Below are positions 17,187-26,554 of a stretch of DNA of 64,000 nt, one piece after another. The translations under genes and the position numbers were made by a program. This DNA comes from Promethearchaeota archaeon (GTDB lineage Archaea; Asgardarchaeota; Lokiarchaeia; Sigyniarchaeales; SOKP01). Under the pieces are notes generated by a model. The model made no database searches, was not told where the DNA came from, and worked only from the letters and a program-made list of their open reading frames with translations. The DNA lies in contig JAHPZI010000007.1 of assembly GCA_019058295.1 (NCBI GenBank), positions 47,465-111,464 of the forward strand, written 5' to 3'. Each line of letters begins with the position of its first letter. Positions within the stretch are counted from its first letter, which is position 1.

Positions 17187-17624
17187 ATGCTAAATTTGGT
17201 AGGAACAGGTGGAACCTTCGATCGTCTTCATGATGGGCACAGGCTTTTAATTGAAACAGCTCTAAAAATTTCCAATAAAGTAGTTATAGGATTGACAACT
17301 CAGAAGATGCTCAAACGAAAGAAATTTGCCGATATTATTGAAGATTTTGAAACAAGAAAAAAGCATCTTGAAAATTTCATCAGTAGCATTGGCGGGTCAG
17401 ACCGAGTTGAAATTATTGAACTCACTAATCCATACGGTCCTCCAATCAAAGAACCAGAATACGAGGGTATAGTTGCAAGTCAAGAAACCTTCTTGAATTC
17501 AGTTCGATTAAATGAATTAAGAGTTGCCAATGGATTTGATCCCTTAGTTATTATTCTGATCCCAATGGTAATGGGTTCAAACGACCAACGACTTAGCTCG
17601 ACGGCTATAAGAGCTAACCTTTAA
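17187..17624 (+). CDS. coaD: Phosphopantetheine adenylyltransferase (archaeal type)
   Basis: A 145-residue nucleotidyltransferase that joins 4'-phosphopantetheine and ATP to dephospho-CoA, the penultimate step of coenzyme A synthesis. The signature GGTFDRLHDGHRLLI contains the T/H-x-G-H nucleotide site; the C-terminal QRLSSTAIR matches the family ISST-x-IR motif. KKFADIIEDFETRKKHLENF is typical of the archaeal/eukaryotic branch. A Shine-Dalgarno aaggtgg (17173-17179) precedes the ATG. It stands alone between two membrane-protein genes. Confidence 0.93.
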   Translation: MLNLVGTGGTFDRLHDGHRLLIETALKISNKVVIGLTTQKMLKRKKFADIIEDFETRKKHLENFISSIGGSDRVEIIELTNPYGPPIKEPEYEGIVASQETFLNSVRLNELRVANGFDPLVIILIPMVMGSNDQRLSSTAIRANL

Positions 17625-17786
17625 AAATCCTCTACTTTTTAATACTATTGAAGGTTGTTGTCAATATTTTTTTATCTGAATTTAAATCTTAAACTTTTTA
17701 GTAAAGAATGTTCAAATTTTAAACATCTTTAAATAAACACCTAACATATTATACTATATTAATTTAAATTAAATTCAATAGATATT

Positions 17787-20700
17787 TTGAGAAATAAAAA
17801 TTTTTATCTAATAGCTACAACAGTTTTTTTTCTTGCATTATTCGTGCTCTCCATAAATCACAAAAAAGAAACCGAAGAGAGCGACCCAAGTTTAAATGAG
17901 AATATTGAAATAGAAACGCCAAATGAGATTACTGATCCAGATGATATTACTATAGAAACACCTAGACCAAAAACCTCGGGGGCTTATAATTTAGATTTCA
18001 TACACATTGATGGCAATTGGTCAGCAGCAGAAGCTGAGCTATGGTGTTATAAACAAAATGGAGTATATATTATCGAAAATGTTACAATTGATGCAACAAA
18101 CTCGCCCATTAATAGCGGGATTTTGATTAATAATTCCAATGATGTAAGTTTTATTGTTAGAAATTGCACAATTTATAATGTAGCAGGACCAGAGTCTCCT
18201 CGCGCAGGAGGTATAAAGCTTGTAAATTGCTCAAAGGGAACCCTCTTCAATAACACTTGTAGAGATGGCGTTGTCAGTGGAAGATCAAGCGGAATTTTAG
18301 TGTGGGATTACTGTCATAATATTACTGTTGAAGATAACTATATAGATTATCATCATTATCATGGAATTCAATTATGCGGTGAAACCGAAGGAATAGCCCC
18401 TTATAACGTCACAGTAAAAAATAATAAAGTCTATGATTCTCAATATTATGGCGTCTACTTAGTAAGGGCTGATAATAATACCATCAGAGACAACTTTGTT
18501 AGTGATAGTGATAGAAGAAATATACGTTTAGTATCAAATTGCGATTATAACAGAATTATTAATAACACTGTGACTGATACTGGAGCCCCCCCGGGTTATT
18601 CAACCCACCATGGAATAGTATTATCGAGTGAATGTGATAATAACATCATAAGAGAGAATAAAGTTACCCAAATTTACGATCATGGTATCTACTTAATTAA
18701 TAATTGCCATAATAATACCATCAAGGACAATACAGTAAAAGATAATGGAGATGACGCAATACGTTTAGAAGATAATTGTGACGATAATAAGATTATTAAT
18801 AATACCGCATCTGACACAGCAGCAGCCCATGGTCAAGATAATGGGATATGGATAGAAAATGGATGCGAGAGAAACATGATCATCAATAACACTTGCAACG
18901 ATAATGGTCAGGAGGGAATATACATTTATGATGATTGTGATGACAATATAATCTCTTACAATATCGTAAAAGATAATACCTATCGTGGATTTTATTTATA
19001 CTCTGGATGCGACAACAATACTATTTTCAACAATACAGTAATTAACAATGGATATAATGGAATACTATTAATTACTAATTGCCATGATAACAATGTCTCT
19101 AAAAATTATGCTTGTGGTAATGGGCATGATGGAATATTACTACAAGTAAATTGTGATTACAATACAATATTTAATAACACCTGTAATAATAACATTCGAA
19201 ATGGAATCTATATATATGACGGTTCTGATTACAACAATATAACTTATAATACAGCAAATGGTAATGGAGATTCGGATCAGGATAGTGGGATATATCTGTA
19301 TAATAGTGATTATAATGTAATCCATAATAACACTGCCAACGGAAATTATTATTCAGGGATATATTTATACTCTGATTGTAATGATAACAATATTACTAAT
19401 AATGTTTGCAGTGAAAATGATCAATATGGGATTAAGCTATACACGGATTGCCATAATAACACCCTTGACAATAACACCGCAAACGACAACTTTCAATACG
19501 GGATACAGTTACATACAAATTGCACTGATAATGACATTATTAATAACTTAGCATTAAACACAATAGAGGGGTATGATCAAAATGTTGGAATACGCATTGC
19601 ATGGTATTGTGATTACAATACCTACGCAAATAACACTGCCAATGGTAATACCGACTCTGGAATAAGTATAGCTTATTATTGTACTGACAGCATCATAGTA
19701 AACAACACTTGTAAGAATAACGGTAATGGGATTGAATTTTATAGTAATTGCGAAAACCATATAATTGAAAATAATACTGTCAACGAAAATTACCAATATG
19801 GGATATTATTAGAGATTAACTGCAATAATAACAATATCACAGGAAATATTGGGATTGGTAATGATATCTCAGGAATAAGGTTATATACTAATTGTGATTT
19901 TAATCTGATTTTAAATAACACTTTTAGTTATTCTGTATCAGAGCATGGAATTGATTTAGAGACTGGTTGTGTTTTTAACACAATAATTAATAACACACTT
20001 ATGCATAACAATTTGAGAGGTATCCGATTATATGATGATTGCGACAACAACACGATTTCGGGAAACACCGCATACTATAATGGTAAGGGAATAGAATTGG
20101 ATAATTATTGTGATAATAACACGATTTTGGGGAATTCCTTAAAATATAATTCTCATGGAATACATGTGGCAAATTATTGTGAGGATAACTTCATTATCGG
20201 AAATAATTGTAGTAAGAATACAGGACGGGGTATTGCAATAGGACAAAGAGAAAGCCATTATACTATAATAGATAATAATTATATATGTAATAATGGATAT
20301 CGTGGAATTGAAATCTATTTTTGGTGTGGTAGCACCATTATTACTAACAATATTATAAATAATAATATAGATAATGGACTCAGAATAGTTTCTGCTAGTA
20401 GTGGCACTATAGTTCATAATAACACTATTAATGGTAATACTAATATAGGAATATATATTTCTGATAACACTGATAACTGTAGGATATCACATAATATTGT
20501 CAATGATAATAACAACTATGCGGTATATATAGCAGGGACTAGTAGTGAAAACACTATTCTTATAGGAAACACGTTCAATAACAATAATCTCTTCTATAAT
20601 CTGGGCACAAACACTCTAGATGCGATGAACTGCTTTGACGGCGTGTGTACACCTCTGATAATTGATGCGGATAGCAGCACCGCTGACTCATTTACATGGG

Positions 20701-23700
20701 AAGAGGTTCTAACATATGTTCCTTGGTTTTCTGGTGCGGGTACCTTGAACGATCCTTATATGATCGAGGGTATAACTATTAACGCATCTGGAAACGCAGT
20801 AGGTCTTTATATAATTGATTCTAAAGATGTCTATTTTAAGATTAAAGATTGTACCGTGTACGAGGCGGGTAGTGGCAGTGGTTATGATGCGGGAATTAAA
20901 CTAGAAAATACATGTAATGGTACAATTATTAATAATATAGTCTCGAATAATGAAAATAATGGAATTTGTTTGATAAGTGGATGCCGTAATAATACGATCA
21001 CGGAGAATACTGGAATTGGTAATAAGGATTCCGGATTAAGATTGCAAACTGATTGTGATTATAATATTATTTCAAATAATAATTTTAGCTATTCTGATCC
21101 GACTTATGGTAATGATGGAATTCAAATAGAGAGTGATTGCGATTACAATACAATAATTAATAATATACTTAATAATAACAAAAGGAATGGTCTCCGATTT
21201 TGGGATACTTGTAATGATAATAAAATATTGAAAAACACCATAAATGGTAATATAGAAAGCGGTATAGTTATAACATTAGATTCTGATAATAATAATTTCT
21301 CGGAAAATACTATATCTAATAACTTAATTTATGGTGCAGGTATACACGCGCCTACATGCGATAACAATTTATTTTACAACAATACTTTCACGGGAAATAC
21401 CAACTCTCATATATATGATGAATCATCTAATACGAAATATAATAATACCCAAATTGGTAATTATTGGGACGATTATGGGGGTATAGATGCGGATGATAAC
21501 GGTATAGGTGATACTGATTATAATGTTTATGGGTCTCTATGGGATGAGCTCCCTATTTGGTGGGATGCACCCGTTGTATCAATTACTACTCCATCATATA
21601 TGGACGTCTTTGGGAACGCCACGATTAATTTTACTTTAAGTATTACTAGGACAATTCCAAGTTTGTGTAATATGTGGTATATGTTAGTAAACAATACAAA
21701 TCCAACTGATAAGACGGGTAATCAAACATTTACCAAATATCCTTCGCACTATATTTTATATAATTTATGGAACACATTTGAAAATGGAACCATTAAGATT
21801 TGGTTTTTTTTAAATGATTCAAGAGGTTATATTGGTTCTGCAAGTGTCATTATTCAAAAAAATATCTATGCTCCTACAATTTCAATCGTAAAAATAGGTT
21901 TTTATGGCGTAGGAGGGGTATCAACAATTAATTTTACCGTCGCTTTAGATGGTCCAGATGTGGATACACTTTGGTATAGAATTTATAACGGGACTTGGTC
22001 AAAAAATTACACTTTTAATGCAATATCAGGGCAAATGAATAAAGAAATAAATCCCAATTTATGGAAATCACTTGGTAATGGTACTTTAACAATTCAATTC
22101 TTTTTAAATGATACTTTAGCCCCTGAAACAACCAAAAAAGAACGCAAATTCATAAAAGATATTGTCCCTCCAAGTTTAATTATTACAAGTCCCTCTAACA
22201 ATGATGTTGCAGGAATTTCTCCACCAGATATTACATTTAATATTAATGAAAGCCAACTCCATCAAATTTGGTATGAATTGGATGATGGCACTGGCTATGG
22301 TAATTATACGTATCGTGATGTTATCGCGGATTTATTTGATAAAATTAAGTATGACTATTGGAAATTATTAAATAATGGAACAGTTATCATTAAATTCTGG
22401 GCAAATGATACAGGGGGTAATGTAAATTACACTATTGTATCACTTTCGCTACGAAAAGACATCTATAAACCCATAATTGATGATATTGATAGATTTTATG
22501 AAGGATGGACATACGGAAGCACACCTCCACTTTATACTCTTGAGATAACTGAACCTCATTTTTATCAGATGTGGTATACTTTATTCGATGGAACAAACCT
22601 TTATACTTCTTCAACTTATACATCATTAAGTGGCTCAATTGACCAAACTCTTTGGAACAATTTAAACAATGGAGAAATTAATGTCACATTTTATGTTGAA
22701 GACCAAGCAGGAAATGTTGGATATAAAGATTATGCTGTTATAAAAGAAGTGGCAATTCTCCCTGGATCACCACCTCCTGCAGATGACGATGATGACGATG
22801 ATGACGGAGAAGATGATACAATGGATTGGATAATTCGTGCATTATTAGCGGGACTAATTAGTGGTACTGTAGGAATTTCTCTCAGAATTGCTTATAGCAA
22901 GATTAAGAAAAAGAGAGAAGCTGCGCGACAGGCAGCAGCACCAACTGTAATCTTAAAAAAGAAATATCAAATTGTCCATCATGACTTTTTAACACCATAT
23001 GGCAAAGTAGAGAAAAAGGAGTTCAAAGTTGGAATTGCACAAATTGGGTTATCAAAAACGGGCAATCTTATAACCGAGTTATTCGACATGACCCCTGAAG
23101 GACTCATGAGAATTCGTGAAAATATGGTAGAAACCGTAAGCGCTAATATTAAAAGTATGGTTAAACAAGCTCATGAAAATGGTATTAACATATTACTCTT
23201 CCCTGAAATGACATTTGACCTTAACTATAAAAGAATGGTAAAAGATGTCAAGCAATGGGCGCAAGATTACAATATGTATATAATTACAGGCGGATATCAT
23301 GATATCAAAACTAAACAAAATATTTGCGCTGTATTTGGACCAGAAGGCATTCAATGGGAACAAGAGAAACATACACCAGCTACCATTCACTTTGGAAAGC
23401 ATGTATTTACAGAAGCAATAGAGATCCATCATCCTCCGCATAAACTTCACATTTGCGCCACCGAATATGGAAGAATCGCAATAGCGATATGTCGAGATTT
23501 TCTTGATATGGATTTACGGGTTGAAATTAAGAATTGCGAGCCACCTGTGGATCTTTTCTTTAATCCAGCTTATACTCCAGTTACAGTTGATTTTGAGGCA
23601 ACACATTTTGATGCCCGTCGAGCCGTATATGCATACACTTTCTTTGCTAATGTTGCTGAATATGGCGGAACAATTATAAATACACCAGAAAAGGACAGGA

Positions 23701-23837
23701 CAAAAAGGCAGATCCCTCCAAAAGAAGAAGGTCTTATATTTAAGGATGTAGATCTATTTAGCTTGCGGTCAGAGCGTAATAAATGGGAAAGAAGGCAAAG
23801 TAAGGAAAAGAGATATATCCAAAGCACAAGATCATAA
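17787..23837 (+). CDS. Giant beta-helix surface protein with TM segment and cytoplasmic nitrilase domain
   Basis: A 2016-residue multidomain protein. Residues 5-23 form a signal/anchor helix (NFYLIATTVFFLALFVLSI). Residues ~70-940 are NosD-type right-handed beta-helix repeats (…NNTIxxNTxxxNxxxGIxLxxxC…), with many N-x-S/T sites. A second beta-helix spans ~980-1250 and starts with a copy of the first domain's opening. Residues ~1260-1650 hold about four Ig-like repeats with W-Y and NGT motifs. An Asp run (~1665) precedes a transmembrane helix (~1678-1700, WIIRALLAGLISGTVGISL) and a basic stop-transfer (KIKKKR). Residues ~1735-2000 are a carbon-nitrogen hydrolase (nitrilase) domain with a full Glu1807-Lys1861-Cys1902 triad (LFPEMTF, EQEKHTP, AICRDF). 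The sensor is outside and the enzyme inside. The start is TTG. The substrate and ligand are unknown. Confidence 0.85.
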   Translation: MRNKNFYLIATTVFFLALFVLSINHKKETEESDPSLNENIEIETPNEITDPDDITIETPRPKTSGAYNLDFIHIDGNWSAAEAELWCYKQNGVYIIENVTIDATNSPINSGILINNSNDVSFIVRNCTIYNVAGPESPRAGGIKLVNCSKGTLFNNTCRDGVVSGRSSGILVWDYCHNITVEDNYIDYHHYHGIQLCGETEGIAPYNVTVKNNKVYDSQYYGVYLVRADNNTIRDNFVSDSDRRNIRLVSNCDYNRIINNTVTDTGAPPGYSTHHGIVLSSECDNNIIRENKVTQIYDHGIYLINNCHNNTIKDNTVKDNGDDAIRLEDNCDDNKIINNTASDTAAAHGQDNGIWIENGCERNMIINNTCNDNGQEGIYIYDDCDDNIISYNIVKDNTYRGFYLYSGCDNNTIFNNTVINNGYNGILLITNCHDNNVSKNYACGNGHDGILLQVNCDYNTIFNNTCNNNIRNGIYIYDGSDYNNITYNTANGNGDSDQDSGIYLYNSDYNVIHNNTANGNYYSGIYLYSDCNDNNITNNVCSENDQYGIKLYTDCHNNTLDNNTANDNFQYGIQLHTNCTDNDIINNLALNTIEGYDQNVGIRIAWYCDYNTYANNTANGNTDSGISIAYYCTDSIIVNNTCKNNGNGIEFYSNCENHIIENNTVNENYQYGILLEINCNNNNITGNIGIGNDISGIRLYTNCDFNLILNNTFSYSVSEHGIDLETGCVFNTIINNTLMHNNLRGIRLYDDCDNNTISGNTAYYNGKGIELDNYCDNNTILGNSLKYNSHGIHVANYCEDNFIIGNNCSKNTGRGIAIGQRESHYTIIDNNYICNNGYRGIEIYFWCGSTIITNNIINNNIDNGLRIVSASSGTIVHNNTINGNTNIGIYISDNTDNCRISHNIVNDNNNYAVYIAGTSSENTILIGNTFNNNNLFYNLGTNTLDAMNCFDGVCTPLIIDADSSTADSFTWEEVLTYVPWFSGAGTLNDPYMIEGITINASGNAVGLYIIDSKDVYFKIKDCTVYEAGSGSGYDAGIKLENTCNGTIINNIVSNNENNGICLISGCRNNTITENTGIGNKDSGLRLQTDCDYNIISNNNFSYSDPTYGNDGIQIESDCDYNTIINNILNNNKRNGLRFWDTCNDNKILKNTINGNIESGIVITLDSDNNNFSENTISNNLIYGAGIHAPTCDNNLFYNNTFTGNTNSHIYDESSNTKYNNTQIGNYWDDYGGIDADDNGIGDTDYNVYGSLWDELPIWWDAPVVSITTPSYMDVFGNATINFTLSITRTIPSLCNMWYMLVNNTNPTDKTGNQTFTKYPSHYILYNLWNTFENGTIKIWFFLNDSRGYIGSASVIIQKNIYAPTISIVKIGFYGVGGVSTINFTVALDGPDVDTLWYRIYNGTWSKNYTFNAISGQMNKEINPNLWKSLGNGTLTIQFFLNDTLAPETTKKERKFIKDIVPPSLIITSPSNNDVAGISPPDITFNINESQLHQIWYELDDGTGYGNYTYRDVIADLFDKIKYDYWKLLNNGTVIIKFWANDTGGNVNYTIVSLSLRKDIYKPIIDDIDRFYEGWTYGSTPPLYTLEITEPHFYQMWYTLFDGTNLYTSSTYTSLSGSIDQTLWNNLNNGEINVTFYVEDQAGNVGYKDYAVIKEVAILPGSPPPADDDDDDDDGEDDTMDWIIRALLAGLISGTVGISLRIAYSKIKKKREAARQAAAPTVILKKKYQIVHHDFLTPYGKVEKKEFKVGIAQIGLSKTGNLITELFDMTPEGLMRIRENMVETVSANIKSMVKQAHENGINILLFPEMTFDLNYKRMVKDVKQWAQDYNMYIITGGYHDIKTKQNICAVFGPEGIQWEQEKHTPATIHFGKHVFTEAIEIHHPPHKLHICATEYGRIAIAICRDFLDMDLRVEIKNCEPPVDLFFNPAYTPVTVDFEATHFDARRAVYAYTFFANVAEYGGTIINTPEKDRTKRQIPPKEEGLIFKDVDLFSLRSERNKWERRQSKEKRYIQSTRS

Positions 23838-24019
23838 AGCTTCCTTTTTTATAATAATAAATTTAATAGAAGAATTAAATTCCGAAATTTAATTTATAAT
23901 TAATCTAACCTTTTGAAAATTAATACTAATTTTAAAAAATAAATCTAGTTTATATTCTTACGAGAATATTATAAATGAAACTTTTCTCAAATATTATAAG
24001 AAAGTAATAGAAATTTATT

Positions 24020-26554
24020 ATGGCTTTAAATTCCCAGGTAAAACCTATAAAACCATCGGATTTTTCAACCAGCAGGAGTAATAGAACGCAGATCTTAAAG
24101 AAAAAGATTTTAGATGCTCCTTATGAGATTTGTATCGAGCGTGCTCGCTATTTTACACAGGTATTTAAGGAAACCGAGGGCGAACACCCTTCATTAAGAG
24201 CGGCTAAGGCAATAGAGCGAACTTTAGATAATATGACAATTTACATTTTGCCAGAAGAGCTTTTAATAGGTAATCGATCAAGTAAATTAGTAGCCTCTGT
24301 AATTCCAATTGAGAGAGGCGAATTTAACATGATTTTTCAATTAGATCTAAAAAATGTTATGAAAAGAGAAATCAAACCATTTCAATTATCTCCTGAAGAA
24401 AAAAGGGAACTACTAAAGGAAATTATTCCATACTGGAAAAAAAAAACAATTCGAGATTATAAAAAGCAAGAATGGAAACAAGAGGATTTATTATTAAAAC
24501 CTAGGTTTGGCCTTTTTTCAATCTTCCGCAGGATGAAATATTTTGGTTTAAAGTCTCTATGGAAATCAACTAAACCGTTTTTAAAAGGACGAATCTTACA
24601 TATTTTTAAAGCATTCAGAGAAATCGCATTAAACAACCCTAATCTTGTAGATGATGTGTTTGACGATCAGGGGCATCTTATTTTAGGAATAGATAATGTA
24701 ATGCCAATTGGCTTTAAGGGTATTAAAGAAAAGGCGTTGAATTTAAGGAAAAAAAATCCTGAACGAGCTGTGTTTTACGATTCTGTAATTATTTGTTGCG
24801 ATGCTGTCAAAAGATTTGCTGATAAATTTGCCTCACTATCATTAAAAATGGCTCATGAAGAAAAAAATGAAGAACGTAAAGAGGAATTACTTCAAATTTC
24901 AAAAAATATGACAAAAGTTCCTTGGAATCCTCCTGAGAATTTTTATGAAGCAATGCAATTTCTATGGTTTACTCAGGATATTGCATTAATTGCATTCGGC
25001 TTAGGTGGAATATTTGCTATTGGAAGACCTGACCAATATCTTTTCCCCTATTATAAAAAAGATATTGATGAAGGGATTATCACTCGTGAGTTTGCGTTGG
25101 AATTAGCTGAAGAACTGCTAATTAAACTTAGTTATAATCTTTTTGTCCTACCTTCATATGCAAAAAATACCGCTTCGGAACTTGGAGGAGATAATAATGC
25201 CATAACAATTGGAGGAGTTGATAAAAACGGAAATGATGCTGCAAATGATTTATCTTTTGTATTTATGGATGCGATTATAAATATCAAGAGCATGACAAAT
25301 TCTTTTTCTATGAGATTGCATTCAAAATCCACTGATGATTATCTACTTAAAGTAGCGGAAGTTTTTTCAAAAACTTCGGGTCCTGCCATATATAACGATG
25401 AGATTATTATACCTGCTCTATTGGAAACAGGATGCTCAATAGAAGATTCAAGAAATTATGGAATTATTGGTTGTGTGGAGCCAACTAGTTGCAGTAATAC
25501 TCACGGATGTACAGCTGGAAACGATATCTCTCTCGTTGGAATATTAGAGAAGGTATTAAATAATGGTAAATTGAAGATGATGGGAAAAAGAACTGGCTTA
25601 AAAACTGGAAAATTTAAAAGATTTAAGTCATTTGAGGAAATACTGGAAGCATATAAGAAACAATTAACCAATTCTATTGAATATATCGCTAAATGTGTAA
25701 ATTGTAAAGATAAAGTCTATATGGAAAGGTTTCATAATCCTTATCTCTCCTTAACGATAGATGGTTGTTTAGAGAGCGGATTAGATATCACGGAGGGAGG
25801 AGCAAAATATAATTTTGGGTCAATAACAGCAAGAGGTCTTGCAACTGCTGCGGATTCGTTATTTGCGATAAAGAAAGCTGTTTTTAACGAGAAGTGGCTT
25901 ACATTAAAAGAGCTAAAGAAATTATTAAATAAGAATTTTAGAAAGAATGAAGCTATTAGGCAAAAATTAGTTAACAAAGTTGCCAAATATGGAAATGATA
26001 ATGACGAGGTTGATGAGATCGCAAGATGGGTTGCAGATATATTTTGCGACGAGACAATGAAACAAAAATCTATTAGAAATGGGGGTATTTTCAGACCAGG
26101 TTTCTTTTCTTACGGGATGAATGTTGTGGACGGAGCCTTCCTTGGCGCCACTCCAAATGGCAGACTCGCCGGAGAACCAGTATCTAATAGCATATCTCCA
26201 AGTAATAATGCTGAAAAAGAAGGCCCTACTGCTATCATTAAGTCTTATGCTAAGTTAAACCAAATAAAAATCTCAAATGGAAGTGCCTTAAATATCAAAC
26301 TGAGTCCCTCATTTTTAGATTCAGAAGATAGAAAAAATAAATTTATAAGCTTTATGAAATCTTTTGTAGATTTAAATGCAATGCATGTTCAATTTAATAC
26401 TGTTGACACTAAAACTTTATTAGATGCTCAAATCCATCCAGAAGATTATTGGGATTTAGTTGTTAGAGTATCTGGATATTGTGCTTATTTCAACGATCTA
26501 GGAAAGCCCGTTCAAGACGATATTATCCAACGTGCAGAATTTAATACTATTTAA
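24020..26554 (+). CDS. Glycyl radical enzyme (PFL/dehydratase/lyase family)
   Basis: An 844-residue glycyl radical enzyme, full length. The active-site loop is GIIGCVEPTSC, giving thiyl Cys485 and Glu487; this C-x-E pair is found in diol/glycerol dehydratase, choline lyase and aryl-acetate decarboxylase groups and not in pyruvate formate-lyase, which has two adjacent cysteines. The C-terminal radical site is RVSGYCAYFNDL with Gly819, close to the C-terminus as expected. The enzyme is oxygen-sensitive and cytoplasmic. It needs a radical-SAM activating enzyme, but none is next to it, so activation must come from elsewhere. The substrate is not predictable. The gene converges on fwdA and the two coding regions overlap by 8 bases. 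Confidence 0.9.
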   Translation: MALNSQVKPIKPSDFSTSRSNRTQILKKKILDAPYEICIERARYFTQVFKETEGEHPSLRAAKAIERTLDNMTIYILPEELLIGNRSSKLVASVIPIERGEFNMIFQLDLKNVMKREIKPFQLSPEEKRELLKEIIPYWKKKTIRDYKKQEWKQEDLLLKPRFGLFSIFRRMKYFGLKSLWKSTKPFLKGRILHIFKAFREIALNNPNLVDDVFDDQGHLILGIDNVMPIGFKGIKEKALNLRKKNPERAVFYDSVIICCDAVKRFADKFASLSLKMAHEEKNEERKEELLQISKNMTKVPWNPPENFYEAMQFLWFTQDIALIAFGLGGIFAIGRPDQYLFPYYKKDIDEGIITREFALELAEELLIKLSYNLFVLPSYAKNTASELGGDNNAITIGGVDKNGNDAANDLSFVFMDAIINIKSMTNSFSMRLHSKSTDDYLLKVAEVFSKTSGPAIYNDEIIIPALLETGCSIEDSRNYGIIGCVEPTSCSNTHGCTAGNDISLVGILEKVLNNGKLKMMGKRTGLKTGKFKRFKSFEEILEAYKKQLTNSIEYIAKCVNCKDKVYMERFHNPYLSLTIDGCLESGLDITEGGAKYNFGSITARGLATAADSLFAIKKAVFNEKWLTLKELKKLLNKNFRKNEAIRQKLVNKVAKYGNDNDEVDEIARWVADIFCDETMKQKSIRNGGIFRPGFFSYGMNVVDGAFLGATPNGRLAGEPVSNSISPSNNAEKEGPTAIIKSYAKLNQIKISNGSALNIKLSPSFLDSEDRKNKFISFMKSFVDLNAMHVQFNTVDTKTLLDAQIHPEDYWDLVVRVSGYCAYFNDLGKPVQDDIIQRAEFNTI

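Noticed and set aside
18000..21500. Repetitive DNA looking like an array of spaced repeats (CRISPR-like or satellite)
   Set aside because: The repeats are degenerate, in frame, and code for beta-helix coils of one long protein; there are no identical repeats with unique spacers.
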